Source of the DNA: Halieaceae bacterium UBA4438
GTDB taxonomy: Bacteria > Pseudomonadota > Gammaproteobacteria > Pseudomonadales > Halieaceae
Direction of reading: 5' to 3'
DNA: 23,464 nucleotides
Assembly: GCA_002390485.1 (NCBI GenBank)
Contig: DGPO01000132.1
Location: 70,387-93,850 of the forward strand
Shown here: positions 8,228 through 16,273 of the stretch, one piece after another
Layout of the letters: each line of letters begins with the position of its first letter
Numbering within the stretch: position 1 is the stretch's first letter
Notes under the pieces: generated by a model
The model's input: only the letters and a program-made list of their open reading frames with translations
The model's database searches: none
Told to the model about the DNA's origin: nothing
Program-made: the position numbers and the translations under genes

Positions 8228-9589
8228 ATGGAAGCCATTGGGTACCTGGGACTCGCAGGCAGTGTTGCACTGCTCATTTGGATGGCCTTACGCGGCGTAG
8301 ACATTATGTTCGCGGCAATTCTAAGCTCGCTCTTTGTCATTATTACAAACGCTCTGCCGTTAGCCGATTCACTGATGAATGGCTTTGCTACTGGCCCACT
8401 GGGCGCGTTTACATTTGCCGGAAAATTTTTCTTCCTGTTCGCTGCAGGCGCTATTTTTGGTCGCGCCATGGGCGACAGCGGTGCCGCGGCGAGTATCGCC
8501 CTGGCTTTAGTGAGGAAGCTGGGGGCGGACCGAGCGCTTATTATTACCACCATTGCCTGTGCCGCCCTCACTTACGGGGGCGTGGTGGTCTTTGTGGTTA
8601 TTTTTGCGGTCTACCCACTGGGCCTGCAATTACTCAAAGAAGCCAATATCCCAAAGCGCCTTTTTTGCGCCGCGCTTGCTTTGGGGGCGGGCACGTTTAC
8701 GCTCACTGCATTACCGGGCACCCCCTCGATTCAAAATGCCATTTCAGCGTCCGCGTTAAATACAAGTCTCACTGCGGCGCCGATGCTGGGCATGATCGCG
8801 GCGGCAGTCATGGTCGTTCTGGGCATTTGGTATTTGGAGCATCAGCGGGTGCGTGCAAAAGCGGCAGGCGAAGGCTTCGTCCCTGGCCCACGAGATGTCA
8901 TTCAAGAGAATAACAGCGCAAACCTTCCACCCTGGTACTGGGCCGTATTCCCCTTGGTGATCGTGATCGGGCTTATCGTGTCACCCCGACTCATCAGCAC
9001 TGCGTCGGGGACGCTTGGCGAACTCATGCGGTTTGCCGGTTCCGAGCCCATTATGTGGCCCAGCATTTCATTGGGCATTGGTACCATCCTCTGCTTGGCG
9101 CTATTTCGCAGTATTCGACAGACCGCCTTTACTACGCTAGGCAATGGCACCAATGACTCATTGATGCCGATGCTCAACAGCGCCGCCATCATTGGGTACG
9201 GCGGCGTTGTGGTACAAACACCGGGGTTCCAACAGTTAGGGGACGTCGTACTAAACTCTAGCCTGCCTCCACTGCTGTCCTTGTTTGGCTCAATCAGTGT
9301 TATTTCTGCCGTGACAGGGTCCGCGTCCGGCGGATTACAAATCTTTATGCAGACGATGGCGCAGGACTACATCGCAATGGGTCTTGACCCAGAGGTGGTT
9401 CACCGCGTGGCAACTGTTGCGGCGGGCGGTTTCGACTCACTGCCACACTGCGGCGCAGTCATTACCATGCTCACCATTACTCAACTGACGCACAAAGAGG
9501 CCTATCGTGACACAGGCGTTATTACAGTGGTCATTCCGGTGATTGCTGCGCTCACCATTATGGCCGCCGCAAGCGTCGGTATTCGATGA
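8228..9589 (+). CDS. GntP-family permease (organic anion:H+ symporter)
   Basis: A 453-residue very hydrophobic inner-membrane protein with roughly a dozen membrane spans. The pattern TLTALPGTPSIQNAI (about 158-172), the glycine/alanine-rich helices and the late VTGSASGGLQIFMQ and GGFDSLPHCGAVITML segments are typical of the GntP family (gluconate and related permeases), in the branch often annotated as D-3-hydroxybutyrate or short organic acid permease. I infer an organic or hydroxy acid substrate because acyl-CoA ligases and a hydroxyacyl-CoA-type kinase surround it; gluconate enzymes are absent. The ATG has a near-perfect GAGGAGG site upstream. It is divergent from the histidine kinase, a plausible regulator, and ends 40 bases before the end of the opposite-strand acyl-CoA synthetase. 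Confidence 0.85.
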   Translation: MEAIGYLGLAGSVALLIWMALRGVDIMFAAILSSLFVIITNALPLADSLMNGFATGPLGAFTFAGKFFFLFAAGAIFGRAMGDSGAAASIALALVRKLGADRALIITTIACAALTYGGVVVFVVIFAVYPLGLQLLKEANIPKRLFCAALALGAGTFTLTALPGTPSIQNAISASALNTSLTAAPMLGMIAAAVMVVLGIWYLEHQRVRAKAAGEGFVPGPRDVIQENNSANLPPWYWAVFPLVIVIGLIVSPRLISTASGTLGELMRFAGSEPIMWPSISLGIGTILCLALFRSIRQTAFTTLGNGTNDSLMPMLNSAAIIGYGGVVVQTPGFQQLGDVVLNSSLPPLLSLFGSISVISAVTGSASGGLQIFMQTMAQDYIAMGLDPEVVHRVATVAAGGFDSLPHCGAVITMLTITQLTHKEAYRDTGVITVVIPVIAALTIMAAASVGIR

Positions 9590-9629
9590 CGTTCAAAGCG
9601 ATGCGCGCCTTTAATGCGTCGTCAGGGAC

Positions 9630-11147
9630 TCAGTGGTAGGCGTCCATCAGGTGCCGTTTGTAGAGCTTGCCGTTGTCCATTCGCGGCAACTGCTCCATGA
9701 AGTCAACGCTCTTGGGCACTTTCACTGAGGAGAGTCGCTCCTTCATCCAGTGCATCAACGCCTCAGCGGTCTCTTGGCTAGCCTCCGCGTGATTCATAAG
9801 CTGAACCACTGCTTTTACTTCCTCGCCAAATTCTTCGTTGGGTATACCAAACACAGCGACATCCGCGACCTGGGGATGTGTCACCAGCAATCCTTCGATC
9901 TCCGCCGGATACACGTTGACGCCCCCGGTAATAATCATAAAGTTCTTGCGGTCCGTGAGGTAGAGATACCCCTCCCCGTCGAGGTATCCCATGTCCCCCA
10001 CTGTGCCCCAGCCCCGAGTATCAAAAGCCTCTTCGGTCTTGCCAGGCTCATCAAAGTATTCAAAGCGTGCCACCTCTGCAAAGTAGATCTGCCCCACTTC
10101 GCCGACCGGTAACTCCTGCAGTTGTTCATCAAGAATTTTAGGGATCCCCGTTAACGGTCTGCCAACCGACCCGGGATGGGCCAGCCAATCCTCAGCGTCG
10201 ATGATGGTAAACCCAACGCCTTCACTCGAAGAGTAATATTCGCAAATAACAGGCCCCCACCAGTCGATCATTTGTCGTTTGATATCAATGGGACAAGGTG
10301 CCGCGGCGTGAATCGCCCGTTGCATACTGGAGACGTCATATTGGGCGCGAATGGACTCGGGGAGTTTAAGCATGCGGACGAACATGACCGGCACCCACTG
10401 ACTGTGCGTGGTCTTATACTTCTCGATCAATGCTAAAGCCTCTTGTGGATCAAAGCGCTCCATAATGATCGATGTGCCGCCTTGTATGAGGTTCAATGTG
10501 TTGTAGTGAAGCGGCGCTGCATGATAGAGCGGCGCCGGCGAGAGATAGACGGTATCGGCATTGAAGCCGTAATAGGCGCCGGCTAATTTTAAGGGGTGTG
10601 GCGCATCGAGATCGATATTCTCAGGTGCTCTAAATACCCCTTTGGGCTTTCCAGTTGTCCCTGATGAGTACAACATCGGCACCCCAAGGCTTTGATCTGG
10701 GATCGGGTCGGCGGATTGTTCAACCAGTGCAGCATGCCAGTCTGAAAAACCTGCTTTCTCACCCTTGATCACGAAACTGCGCTGTAATTGCGGTGCCTGC
10801 TCAGCGGCTTCGGCGGCAACCTCCACTAACGACCCTGATGCGATAAACAGCTGGGCACGACAATTGTTCAGAATGTAGGCCGTTTCATCTTTTTTGAGGT
10901 GCGTACTAATCGGCGTAAAGACAACACCTGCACGCATACACCCAAACATCACTTCCATGAATTCTCGACAATTTTTCATCATCATCGCAATGTGTTGCCC
11001 CTGCTGAACACCCTCGGCACGAAGCAACTGGGCGACCTGGTTTGCCCTGGCATCGAGCTCACCGAAGGTCACACATTCTCCGGTTGCCCCCATAATGAAG
11101 GCAGGTTTATTGGGGGTAGCAATTGCATGATCAGTAATAGTCGGCAT
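9630..11147 (-). CDS. AMP-forming acyl-CoA synthetase (second ligase)
   Basis: A 505-residue ANL-superfamily ligase, shorter than and clearly distinct from the ligase at 3467-5176. Motifs: P-loop LYSSGTTGKPKG (159-170), A5 YYSSSEG (304-310), VGDMGYLD (383-390), DRKNFMIITGGVNVYPAEIE (399-418) and the catalytic lysine in MDNGKLYKRH (K494). The YYSSSEG and TGGVNVYPAEIE variants resemble the FadD13/steroid- and long-chain acyl-CoA synthetase group, but the substrate cannot be fixed from sequence. The ATG at 11147 has AAGGA 9 bases upstream. It appears monocistronic, with its own promoter at 11185-11212, and is divergent from the D-amino-acid operon, to which it has no evident metabolic link. Confidence 0.9.
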   Translation of the reverse strand: MPTITDHAIATPNKPAFIMGATGECVTFGELDARANQVAQLLRAEGVQQGQHIAMMMKNCREFMEVMFGCMRAGVVFTPISTHLKKDETAYILNNCRAQLFIASGSLVEVAAEAAEQAPQLQRSFVIKGEKAGFSDWHAALVEQSADPIPDQSLGVPMLYSSGTTGKPKGVFRAPENIDLDAPHPLKLAGAYYGFNADTVYLSPAPLYHAAPLHYNTLNLIQGGTSIIMERFDPQEALALIEKYKTTHSQWVPVMFVRMLKLPESIRAQYDVSSMQRAIHAAAPCPIDIKRQMIDWWGPVICEYYSSSEGVGFTIIDAEDWLAHPGSVGRPLTGIPKILDEQLQELPVGEVGQIYFAEVARFEYFDEPGKTEEAFDTRGWGTVGDMGYLDGEGYLYLTDRKNFMIITGGVNVYPAEIEGLLVTHPQVADVAVFGIPNEEFGEEVKAVVQLMNHAEASQETAEALMHWMKERLSSVKVPKSVDFMEQLPRMDNGKLYKRHLMDAYH

Positions 11148-11184
11148 GCTTCTTTATCCTTTTTATACAGTCCAATGCTCACGT

Positions 11185-11212
11185 ACTATAGAGCGCTGGA
11201 TTAATCTAGCAA
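11185..11212 (-). promoter_or_regulatory. Candidate sigma70 promoter for the second acyl-CoA synthetase
   Basis: On the minus strand TTGCTA (11212-11207) and TATAGT (11190-11185) are 16 bases apart, predicting a start near 11178 and a leader of about 30 bases that carries the AAGGA site. It is overlapped by the dyad at 11195-11210, an arrangement typical of a repressed promoter. Visual call only. Confidence 0.45.
11195..11210. promoter_or_regulatory. 16-base near-perfect dyad, possible repressor operator
   Basis: GCTGGATTAATCTAGC is symmetric at 14 of 16 positions, with the perfect palindrome GATTAATC as its core (11199-11206). It sits across the -35 element and spacer of the candidate promoter for the acyl-CoA synthetase, where a bound TetR- or FadR-like protein would block RNA polymerase. 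No regulator gene is adjacent. The half-sequence GCTAGATT of its minus strand also occurs at 5321-5328, upstream of the kinase gene. Confidence 0.35.
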
Positions 11213-11243
11213 GCGCGTAATTTTGGGTAATGTGAGCCGCTCT

Positions 11244-12107
11244 ATGACAATTGCTTATCTCAATAATGAGTTTTTACCGCTCGAGGACGCACGTGTCTCG
11301 CCAATGGACCGTGGATTTTTGTTCGGCGACGGCATCTACGAGGTTATTCCTTCGTACGGAGGCCGCCTAGTGGGCGCACATCTGCACTTGAATCGACTTG
11401 AACGAGGTTTACGCGAGGTCCAGATGGACATCCCTTGGACTCGAGACGACTTACTCGACATTTTTAAAGAACTGCTGACCCGAAATGGCAACGGCAATCT
11501 GGGCATTTACTTGCAAATTACCCGCGGCGTCACACCAAAGCGCGGTCATGCGTTTCCCGAGGTAGTGCGACCGACGTTTTTTGCTTACGCCTTCGATATT
11601 CCTGCACCGCCGGACGGTAATATTGATTCCGCAACGCTGTGGACGGTGAGTACAGGCGAAGATTTGCGTTGGCAACGATGCCATATTAAAAGCACGTCAC
11701 TGCTGGGAAATGTGCTTCACATGATGGAAGGGGTAAACGCCGGGGCGAGCGAAATTCTGCTGTTTGATGAAGACGACTTCTTAACCGAGGCCGCCGCCTG
11801 CAATGTCTTTATCGTCGAAGGATCTGTGATCCGAACCCCCGCACTGGATCATCAAAAACTCGCCGGGGTAACCCGTGATATGACGATCACCACACTGCGC
11901 CAGTACAGCGATTTTAAGGTTCGAGTCGAGCCGGTGTCACGTGCCGATGTGTTAAAGGCCGACGAGGTCTGGCTGAGCAGCTCAACGAAAGAGATCGCAC
12001 CCGTTATTGCGATTGACGGCCGTGTCGTCGGTGGCGGTGTGGCTGGCCCTGTGTGGGCTGCCGCCCAGACGCTCCTTGCACAACACCGGTTTGATACCTT
12101 CGAATGA
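11244..12107 (+). CDS. dat: D-amino-acid (D-alanine) aminotransferase
   Basis: A 287-residue fold-type IV PLP transaminase, the usual length of D-amino-acid transaminases, which convert D-alanine plus 2-oxoglutarate to pyruvate plus D-glutamate. PLP lysine K149 lies in CHIKSTSLLGNVL; E182 in LTEAAACNVFIV supports the ring nitrogen; Y32 and the pair R100/H102 in KRGHAFP correspond to Y31, R98 and H100 of the Bacillus enzyme. That Arg-x-His carboxylate trap argues for D-specificity over a branched-chain aminotransferase or ADC lyase. I prefer the ATG at 11244; a TTG at 11223 adds seven residues ahead of the family's normal N-terminus. Its stop overlaps the alanine racemase start by four bases (ATGA), so the two are translationally coupled. 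Confidence 0.85.
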   Translation: MTIAYLNNEFLPLEDARVSPMDRGFLFGDGIYEVIPSYGGRLVGAHLHLNRLERGLREVQMDIPWTRDDLLDIFKELLTRNGNGNLGIYLQITRGVTPKRGHAFPEVVRPTFFAYAFDIPAPPDGNIDSATLWTVSTGEDLRWQRCHIKSTSLLGNVLHMMEGVNAGASEILLFDEDDFLTEAAACNVFIVEGSVIRTPALDHQKLAGVTRDMTITTLRQYSDFKVRVEPVSRADVLKADEVWLSSSTKEIAPVIAIDGRVVGGGVAGPVWAAAQTLLAQHRFDTFE

Positions 12108-13159
12108 GTCGTCCAACTCGGGTCACCATCGACTTAAAGGCGCTGACTGATAACGCGCAAGCGCTCCGCAAACAGGCGGGTAATCGTAAGTTCATGGCCG
12201 TTGTGAAAGCAGACGCGTACGGCCACGGCGCAACTGAATGTGCGGATGCATTGTCTGAGCACGTTGATGCTTTTGCAGTTGCCATCACTGAAGAGGCGCT
12301 CGCGCTTCGATCGGCGGGAATTGAACAACCCATCCTTGTATTACAGGGTCCACACTCGGCCGATGACCTCGAGGCCGCGGTGCACGCGTCGCTTTGGCCC
12401 GCCATTTCAAATCACGATCAACTCGACTGGCTGAAGCAGAGCAACGCGCGTTTTGAAGCGGTCTGGATCAAATGCGATACGGGGATGCATCGGCTCGGGT
12501 TTTCACCCGACTCGGTGGCCACAGTGCGTCAGACGCTGGCGTCCATAGGAATACGTAAAACGGTCCTAATGAGTCACCTCGCCGACGCGGAGCACTTGGA
12601 GTCGACCGTCACCCAGCGGCAAAAAAGAGCCTGGGCAACGGTCACACAGGACACGAAGGAAACGAGTCTCTCTAACTCCGCCGGCCTGCTGGGCCGGGCC
12701 GCCGATAACGAGACTTGGGTAAGGCTCGGATACGCGCTTTATGGCGGCTCAGTGAGTGAGAAAACACTCAAGCCAGTCATGACCTTCGGCTCGCAAATAG
12801 CCAGTATCCGTTGCATCGAACCAGGGGAGACGGTCGGTTACTCAGGCCGCTGGGTTGCAAAACGCGCATCCCGAATCGCCACCATTCCTGTCGGCTATGC
12901 CGATGGATACCCGCGTTCTGCCAGAGACGGGACGCCTATTGGCTCATCGTTTGGTCTCGTGCCATTGGCAGGTAAAGTATCCATGGACATGATCACTGCG
13001 GACATTACCGACCAGCCGCAACTCAACGTGGGTAGTCCTGTCACGTTGTGGGGTGCAACGCCGTGTATCGACCAAGTTGCCCGTCACTGTGACACCATTG
13101 GTTATGAGCTACTGACACGCATCACACAACGTGTTCCCAAGCTGTTTTATCGCACATGA
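12104..13159 (+). CDS. alr: Alanine racemase
   Basis: A 351-residue PLP enzyme that interconverts L- and D-alanine for peptidoglycan. The PLP lysine K35 is in AVVKADAYGHG; KCDTGMHRLGF (123-133), the NSAG loop (191-194), WVRLGYALYGG (205-215, with the PLP-nitrogen arginine), the second catalytic base Y246 in GETVGYSGRW, and KVSMDM (291-296) are all present. VRLGY replaces the commoner VRPGI, a mild variation. The start overlaps the dat stop (ATGA) and has no clear ribosome-binding site of its own, so translation probably depends on ribosomes finishing dat. It makes the D-alanine that Dat consumes, so the pair can supply both D-alanine and D-glutamate. Confidence 0.93.
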   Translation: MSRPTRVTIDLKALTDNAQALRKQAGNRKFMAVVKADAYGHGATECADALSEHVDAFAVAITEEALALRSAGIEQPILVLQGPHSADDLEAAVHASLWPAISNHDQLDWLKQSNARFEAVWIKCDTGMHRLGFSPDSVATVRQTLASIGIRKTVLMSHLADAEHLESTVTQRQKRAWATVTQDTKETSLSNSAGLLGRAADNETWVRLGYALYGGSVSEKTLKPVMTFGSQIASIRCIEPGETVGYSGRWVAKRASRIATIPVGYADGYPRSARDGTPIGSSFGLVPLAGKVSMDMITADITDQPQLNVGSPVTLWGATPCIDQVARHCDTIGYELLTRITQRVPKLFYRT

Positions 13160-13229
13160 GCGCTGTCGCGCTTACCCTTGCGTGACTGATTAGTTATGCT
13201 TTACTCCATCGCTGTGGTTGGAATTTAAC

Positions 13230-14768
13230 GTGAACTTAGACCTTTCAGTAATGCCGCTGCCCTCCGACAACAGCGTGGAACCCATTTACGCCGCGGTCGA
13301 TATTGGAAGTAATTCCTTCCACCTCATTGTGGCCCGTCTTGAACATGGCGAAATAAGACCTCTGCACGTCCTTGCAGAAAAAGTACAGCTTGGAAAGAAC
13401 CTTGATAACCACTTGCTCACTGACGAAGCCATTCAACGGGGCTTGGCGTGCCTTGAACGATTCCAGCAGCTTCTAAGCTCAGTAAAACCTCGAAAAATCA
13501 AAATCGTAGGCACGAATGCTTTGCGCCAAGCAAGAAATCGTAACGCGTTTACCGAGCCCGCCGAGGCGCTCCTTGGCGCTCCTGTTGACGTCATTTACGG
13601 GCGAGAAGAGGCGCGCCTGGTCTACCTGGGCGTGGCACACACGCTCGCTGATGACGAGAAGAGTCGACTCGTTGTGGATATTGGCGGTGGGAGTACCGAA
13701 TTTATCCTTGGGCAACGCTTCGAACCCAAAAAGCTCGAAAGTTTGCAACTTGGATGCGTGAGCTATTCTGATGCCTTTTTCGTCGACGGGGCCATTACAA
13801 AACACAACTTCAATCGAGCCTACGAACGAGCAAGTTTGGAAGTCTCGCATATTCGCCGAAATTTTAAGCACAGTCAGTGGGCCGAAGCCGTAGGCTCTTC
13901 CGGAACGCTTCAAGCGATTGAGCTCATAATTACGTCCGCAGGCTGGCGGTCCGAAGGCATCGACGGGAAATCACTGAATAAACTGCGCAAAGCGCTTCTC
14001 ACGTTTGACGTTGTGGATGAGATTGATCTCGAAGGACTCAGCGAGCGACGACGTGGGGTCATTACCGCTGGCGTTGCAATCACAACTGCAATTTTTGACG
14101 TGTTAGGTATCGAGGTGATGCGCACCTCATCCGGAGCACTTCGTGAAGGTGTTATCTATGATCTCATGGGGCGCCTCGGGCACGAGGACGTCAGGGAGCG
14201 AAGCATTCAGGCCATGCTTCAGCGTTATTCGGTCGACATTCCAACATCGGAGACCGTGGGTAATTACGCGCGACACCTCGCCTCGCTGACTGCCAGTTCC
14301 TGGCGACTCGCGGACGAGGACATAGCGCTTTTGACGTGGGCAGCAAGGTTGCATGAAATCGGCATTGGGATATCACAAAAGCACTACAACCGGCACTCTG
14401 CTTACGTGATTGAAAATTCTGACATGCCTGGGTTCTCGCAGGGCGATCAGATCGTAATGAGCCGGCTGCTCAGAGGGCACAGAGGTAAGCTGCCGCCTTA
14501 CCTATTTGACGATATTCCCAGCAAGAAACGCGAGAAGTTTGCGCGCATGTTGGTCTTACTGCGATTGGCCGTAATCCTCAAGCATGCTGGCCCAACCTCG
14601 ATTGAGCCAGACTTTACCGCAAGGGCCAAGGGTGAAAAGCTAAAGGTCCGCTTCCCTGATGCCTGGCGACGCACCCACCCGCTCACCCTATGGGAGGTCT
14701 CAGAGTCAAAAACCGCATTTGAGAAGCTCGGTGTGAAAGTCCGAATAACGAACGAACACACCGAGTAG
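13230..14768 (+). CDS. ppx: Exopolyphosphatase / Ppx-GppA phosphatase
   Basis: About 512 residues, the size of E. coli Ppx (513). The actin-like N-terminal domain shows AAVDIGSNSFHLIVARL, GTNALRQARN, the GREEARLVYLGVAHT loop with catalytic-type Glu, and LVVDIGGGSTEFILG. The helical C-terminal half has ARLHEIGIGISQKHYNRHSAY-type HD-like residues and FPDAWRRTHPLTL, as in Ppx more than in GppA. It releases orthophosphate from polyphosphate chains (or pppGpp for GppA). I place the start at GTG 13230, with TGGAA a few bases upstream; TTG 13218 and ATG 13251 are alternatives, the latter giving the length closest to the E. coli N-terminus. It stands alone: no ppk is adjacent. It ends 26 bases before the end of the amt gene on the other strand. 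Confidence 0.9.
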   Translation: MNLDLSVMPLPSDNSVEPIYAAVDIGSNSFHLIVARLEHGEIRPLHVLAEKVQLGKNLDNHLLTDEAIQRGLACLERFQQLLSSVKPRKIKIVGTNALRQARNRNAFTEPAEALLGAPVDVIYGREEARLVYLGVAHTLADDEKSRLVVDIGGGSTEFILGQRFEPKKLESLQLGCVSYSDAFFVDGAITKHNFNRAYERASLEVSHIRRNFKHSQWAEAVGSSGTLQAIELIITSAGWRSEGIDGKSLNKLRKALLTFDVVDEIDLEGLSERRRGVITAGVAITTAIFDVLGIEVMRTSSGALREGVIYDLMGRLGHEDVRERSIQAMLQRYSVDIPTSETVGNYARHLASLTASSWRLADEDIALLTWAARLHEIGIGISQKHYNRHSAYVIENSDMPGFSQGDQIVMSRLLRGHRGKLPPYLFDDIPSKKREKFARMLVLLRLAVILKHAGPTSIEPDFTARAKGEKLKVRFPDAWRRTHPLTLWEVSESKTAFEKLGVKVRITNEHTE

Positions 14769-14794
14769 TCACTCGCTTGAGGTCATTGCCGCTG

Positions 14795-16102
14795 TTACAG
14801 ATCGTAGCCGCGCTCGTCATGCAAGACCAAGTCGAGACCTTCGGTTTCCTGCTCTTCATCGACACGAAGACCCATTAGGCTGTCGACGACCTTGAGCAAA
14901 ACCCAGCTGCCAATCAGTGCGAAAGTAAACGTCACCACGACGCCAAAGATTTGGACGTAGAGCTGCCCGCCTACACTGTTAATACCGTCTGAAAACCCAT
15001 TGCCACTTAAGATACCGATACCGGGGGCGCAGAAAACACCCGCCAGTACAGTTCCTAGTATTCCGCCCACGCCGTGAACAGGGAACACATCGAGGCTGTC
15101 ATCGATTTTAAGGGTGTTTTTCAGTGTGATCGTCGCAAAGTAACAGACGACGCCGGCTGAGAGGCCAATGACAACGGCCGCAGCAGGTCCCACCGAGCCG
15201 GACGCAGGCGTAATGGTGCCTAAGCCTGCGACCATACCCGTCACAATACCCAACACAGACGGTTTCCCGTGGCGAATCCACTCCATCGTCATCCACGCCA
15301 GCGATCCGCAGGCGGCACTCAAGTGGGTCACCAACATCGCCATCGCAGCGCTGTTATCGGCGGCTAGCGCAGACCCTGCGTTAAAGCCAAACCAACCCAC
15401 CCAAAGCATGCCGGCTCCGGTCACGGTCATTGTCAGGTTATGGGGTGGCATTGCGGTTGAACCAAAGCCCCTGCGCGGGCCCATCATCATCGCCGCAACG
15501 AGCGCCGCCACACCGGCGGTAATGTGCACGACGGTACCACCTGCAAAATCTTGCAGGCCCATATTGCCCAGCCATCCACCGCCCCAGACCCAGTGACAGA
15601 CCGGTGCGTAAACCAAGAGCATCCACGCAGAGCTAAACAAAAGCATCGCAGAAAACTTCATCCGCTCGGCGAACCCACCGACAATGAGTGCCGGCGTGAT
15701 CACTGCAAACGTCATCTGGAACATCACAAACAAGGTCTCGGGTATACCATTACGCATACTGTCCATTGACACATTCGCCAAGAACATGTTGCCCATGTCC
15801 CCCAGATAAGGTCCCGCCGCCACGCCATCAGTGCCAAACGCAATGGTGTAGCCGGCAACAAACCAGAGCACCGACATAAGACCGGTAATCGCAAAGCACT
15901 GCATCAGCACAGACAATACGTTTTTAGCTCTTACAAGCCCGGCGTAAAAAAGGGACAAACCAGGGATTGTCATGAATAGCACCAGAGCAGTGGCTGTTAA
16001 CATCCACGCCGTATGACCGGTGTCAGCCGCGAAGCTGGGTGCGCTAAAGCTGGCGAGTGCGACCAACAGAAGACCGCGTGCGCTTGTCATATAATTCAAC
16101 AC
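14795..16102 (-). CDS. amt: Ammonium transporter Amt
   Basis: About 435 residues with a cleavable-looking signal sequence (ARGLLLVALASFSAPSFA) and 11 membrane helices, as in AmtB. It conducts ammonium/ammonia across the inner membrane. Seen: the family signature around DFAGGTVVHITAGVAALVAA, including the pore histidine; the second pore histidine in DVFPVHGVGGILGTV; and the cytoplasmic tail EGLDLVLHDERGYDL, which in AmtB contacts the PII protein GlnK. No glnK gene lies beside it, unlike in many bacteria. Start: GTG 16102 has AGAGG 8 bases upstream; ATG 16090 is a close alternative lacking a well-placed site. A GTG at 16144 would put 14 extra residues before the signal sequence. It is divergent from phoA, and I see no clear sigma54 promoter. 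Confidence 0.92.
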   Translation of the reverse strand: MLNYMTSARGLLLVALASFSAPSFAADTGHTAWMLTATALVLFMTIPGLSLFYAGLVRAKNVLSVLMQCFAITGLMSVLWFVAGYTIAFGTDGVAAGPYLGDMGNMFLANVSMDSMRNGIPETLFVMFQMTFAVITPALIVGGFAERMKFSAMLLFSSAWMLLVYAPVCHWVWGGGWLGNMGLQDFAGGTVVHITAGVAALVAAMMMGPRRGFGSTAMPPHNLTMTVTGAGMLWVGWFGFNAGSALAADNSAAMAMLVTHLSAACGSLAWMTMEWIRHGKPSVLGIVTGMVAGLGTITPASGSVGPAAAVVIGLSAGVVCYFATITLKNTLKIDDSLDVFPVHGVGGILGTVLAGVFCAPGIGILSGNGFSDGINSVGGQLYVQIFGVVVTFTFALIGSWVLLKVVDSLMGLRVDEEQETEGLDLVLHDERGYDL

Positions 16103-16232
16103 AAGTAAAACCTCTGACGAAAACCAAGTTGCGGAGTTTGTCACAATGTCTTAAGCCTCGCGACCCGCTCGTCTCAAAAAGCGCCCTCATTGTCAGGGTT
16201 TTTATCCGGAGTCTTAAGGTTTATTCTCAGGC

Positions 16233-16251
16233 CTGTCAGAACACTGTACTT
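16233..16251 (+). promoter_or_regulatory. Possible Pho box (PhoB site) upstream of phoA
   Basis: CTGTCA (16233-16238) and CTGTAC (16244-16249) start 11 bases apart, the exact half-site period of the PhoB-binding Pho box (CTGTCAT, 4 bases, CTGTCAT). The site lies 23 bases before an alkaline phosphatase start. Against it: the second half-site is degenerate, and no -10 is seen about 10 bases downstream, where the ribosome-binding site already lies. Confidence 0.35.
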
Positions 16252-16273
16252 CCTAACACCAAAAGGACCTTTG

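Noticed and set aside
8278..8913. 211-codon frame overlapping the permease in another frame
   Set aside because: Composition rich in Arg, His, Gly and Cys is typical of an out-of-frame read of a GC-rich membrane protein; the permease frame is clearly real.
12004..12405. 133-codon minus-strand frame across the dat/alr junction
   Set aside because: Opposite to two well-conserved enzymes; Ser/Arg-rich shadow sequence without known motifs.
13159..13172. Inverted repeat AGCGC-TGTC-GCGCT just after alr, considered as a terminator
   Set aside because: The 5-pair stem is GC-rich but followed by TACCCTTG rather than a T-run; it could be chance.
14762..14775. Small inverted repeat CGAGT-AGTC-ACTCG at the ppx stop codon, considered as a terminator
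   Set aside because: Stem of only 5 pairs, and no T-run follows on either strand.
15168..15596. 142-codon open frame on the plus strand across amt
   Set aside because: Fully antisense to a strongly conserved membrane protein; Pro/Ala/Thr-rich composition is that of a shadow frame.
16148..16218. GTCTTAAG repeated at 16148-16155 and 16211-16218 between amt and phoA, 63 bases apart
   Set aside because: Single 8-base repeat with no symmetry relation to either start; too little to call a binding site.
16190..16219. TTGTCA at 16190-16195 as the -35 of a phoA promoter
   Set aside because: The only hexamers at a suitable distance, CTTAAG or TTAAGG, are poor -10 matches.
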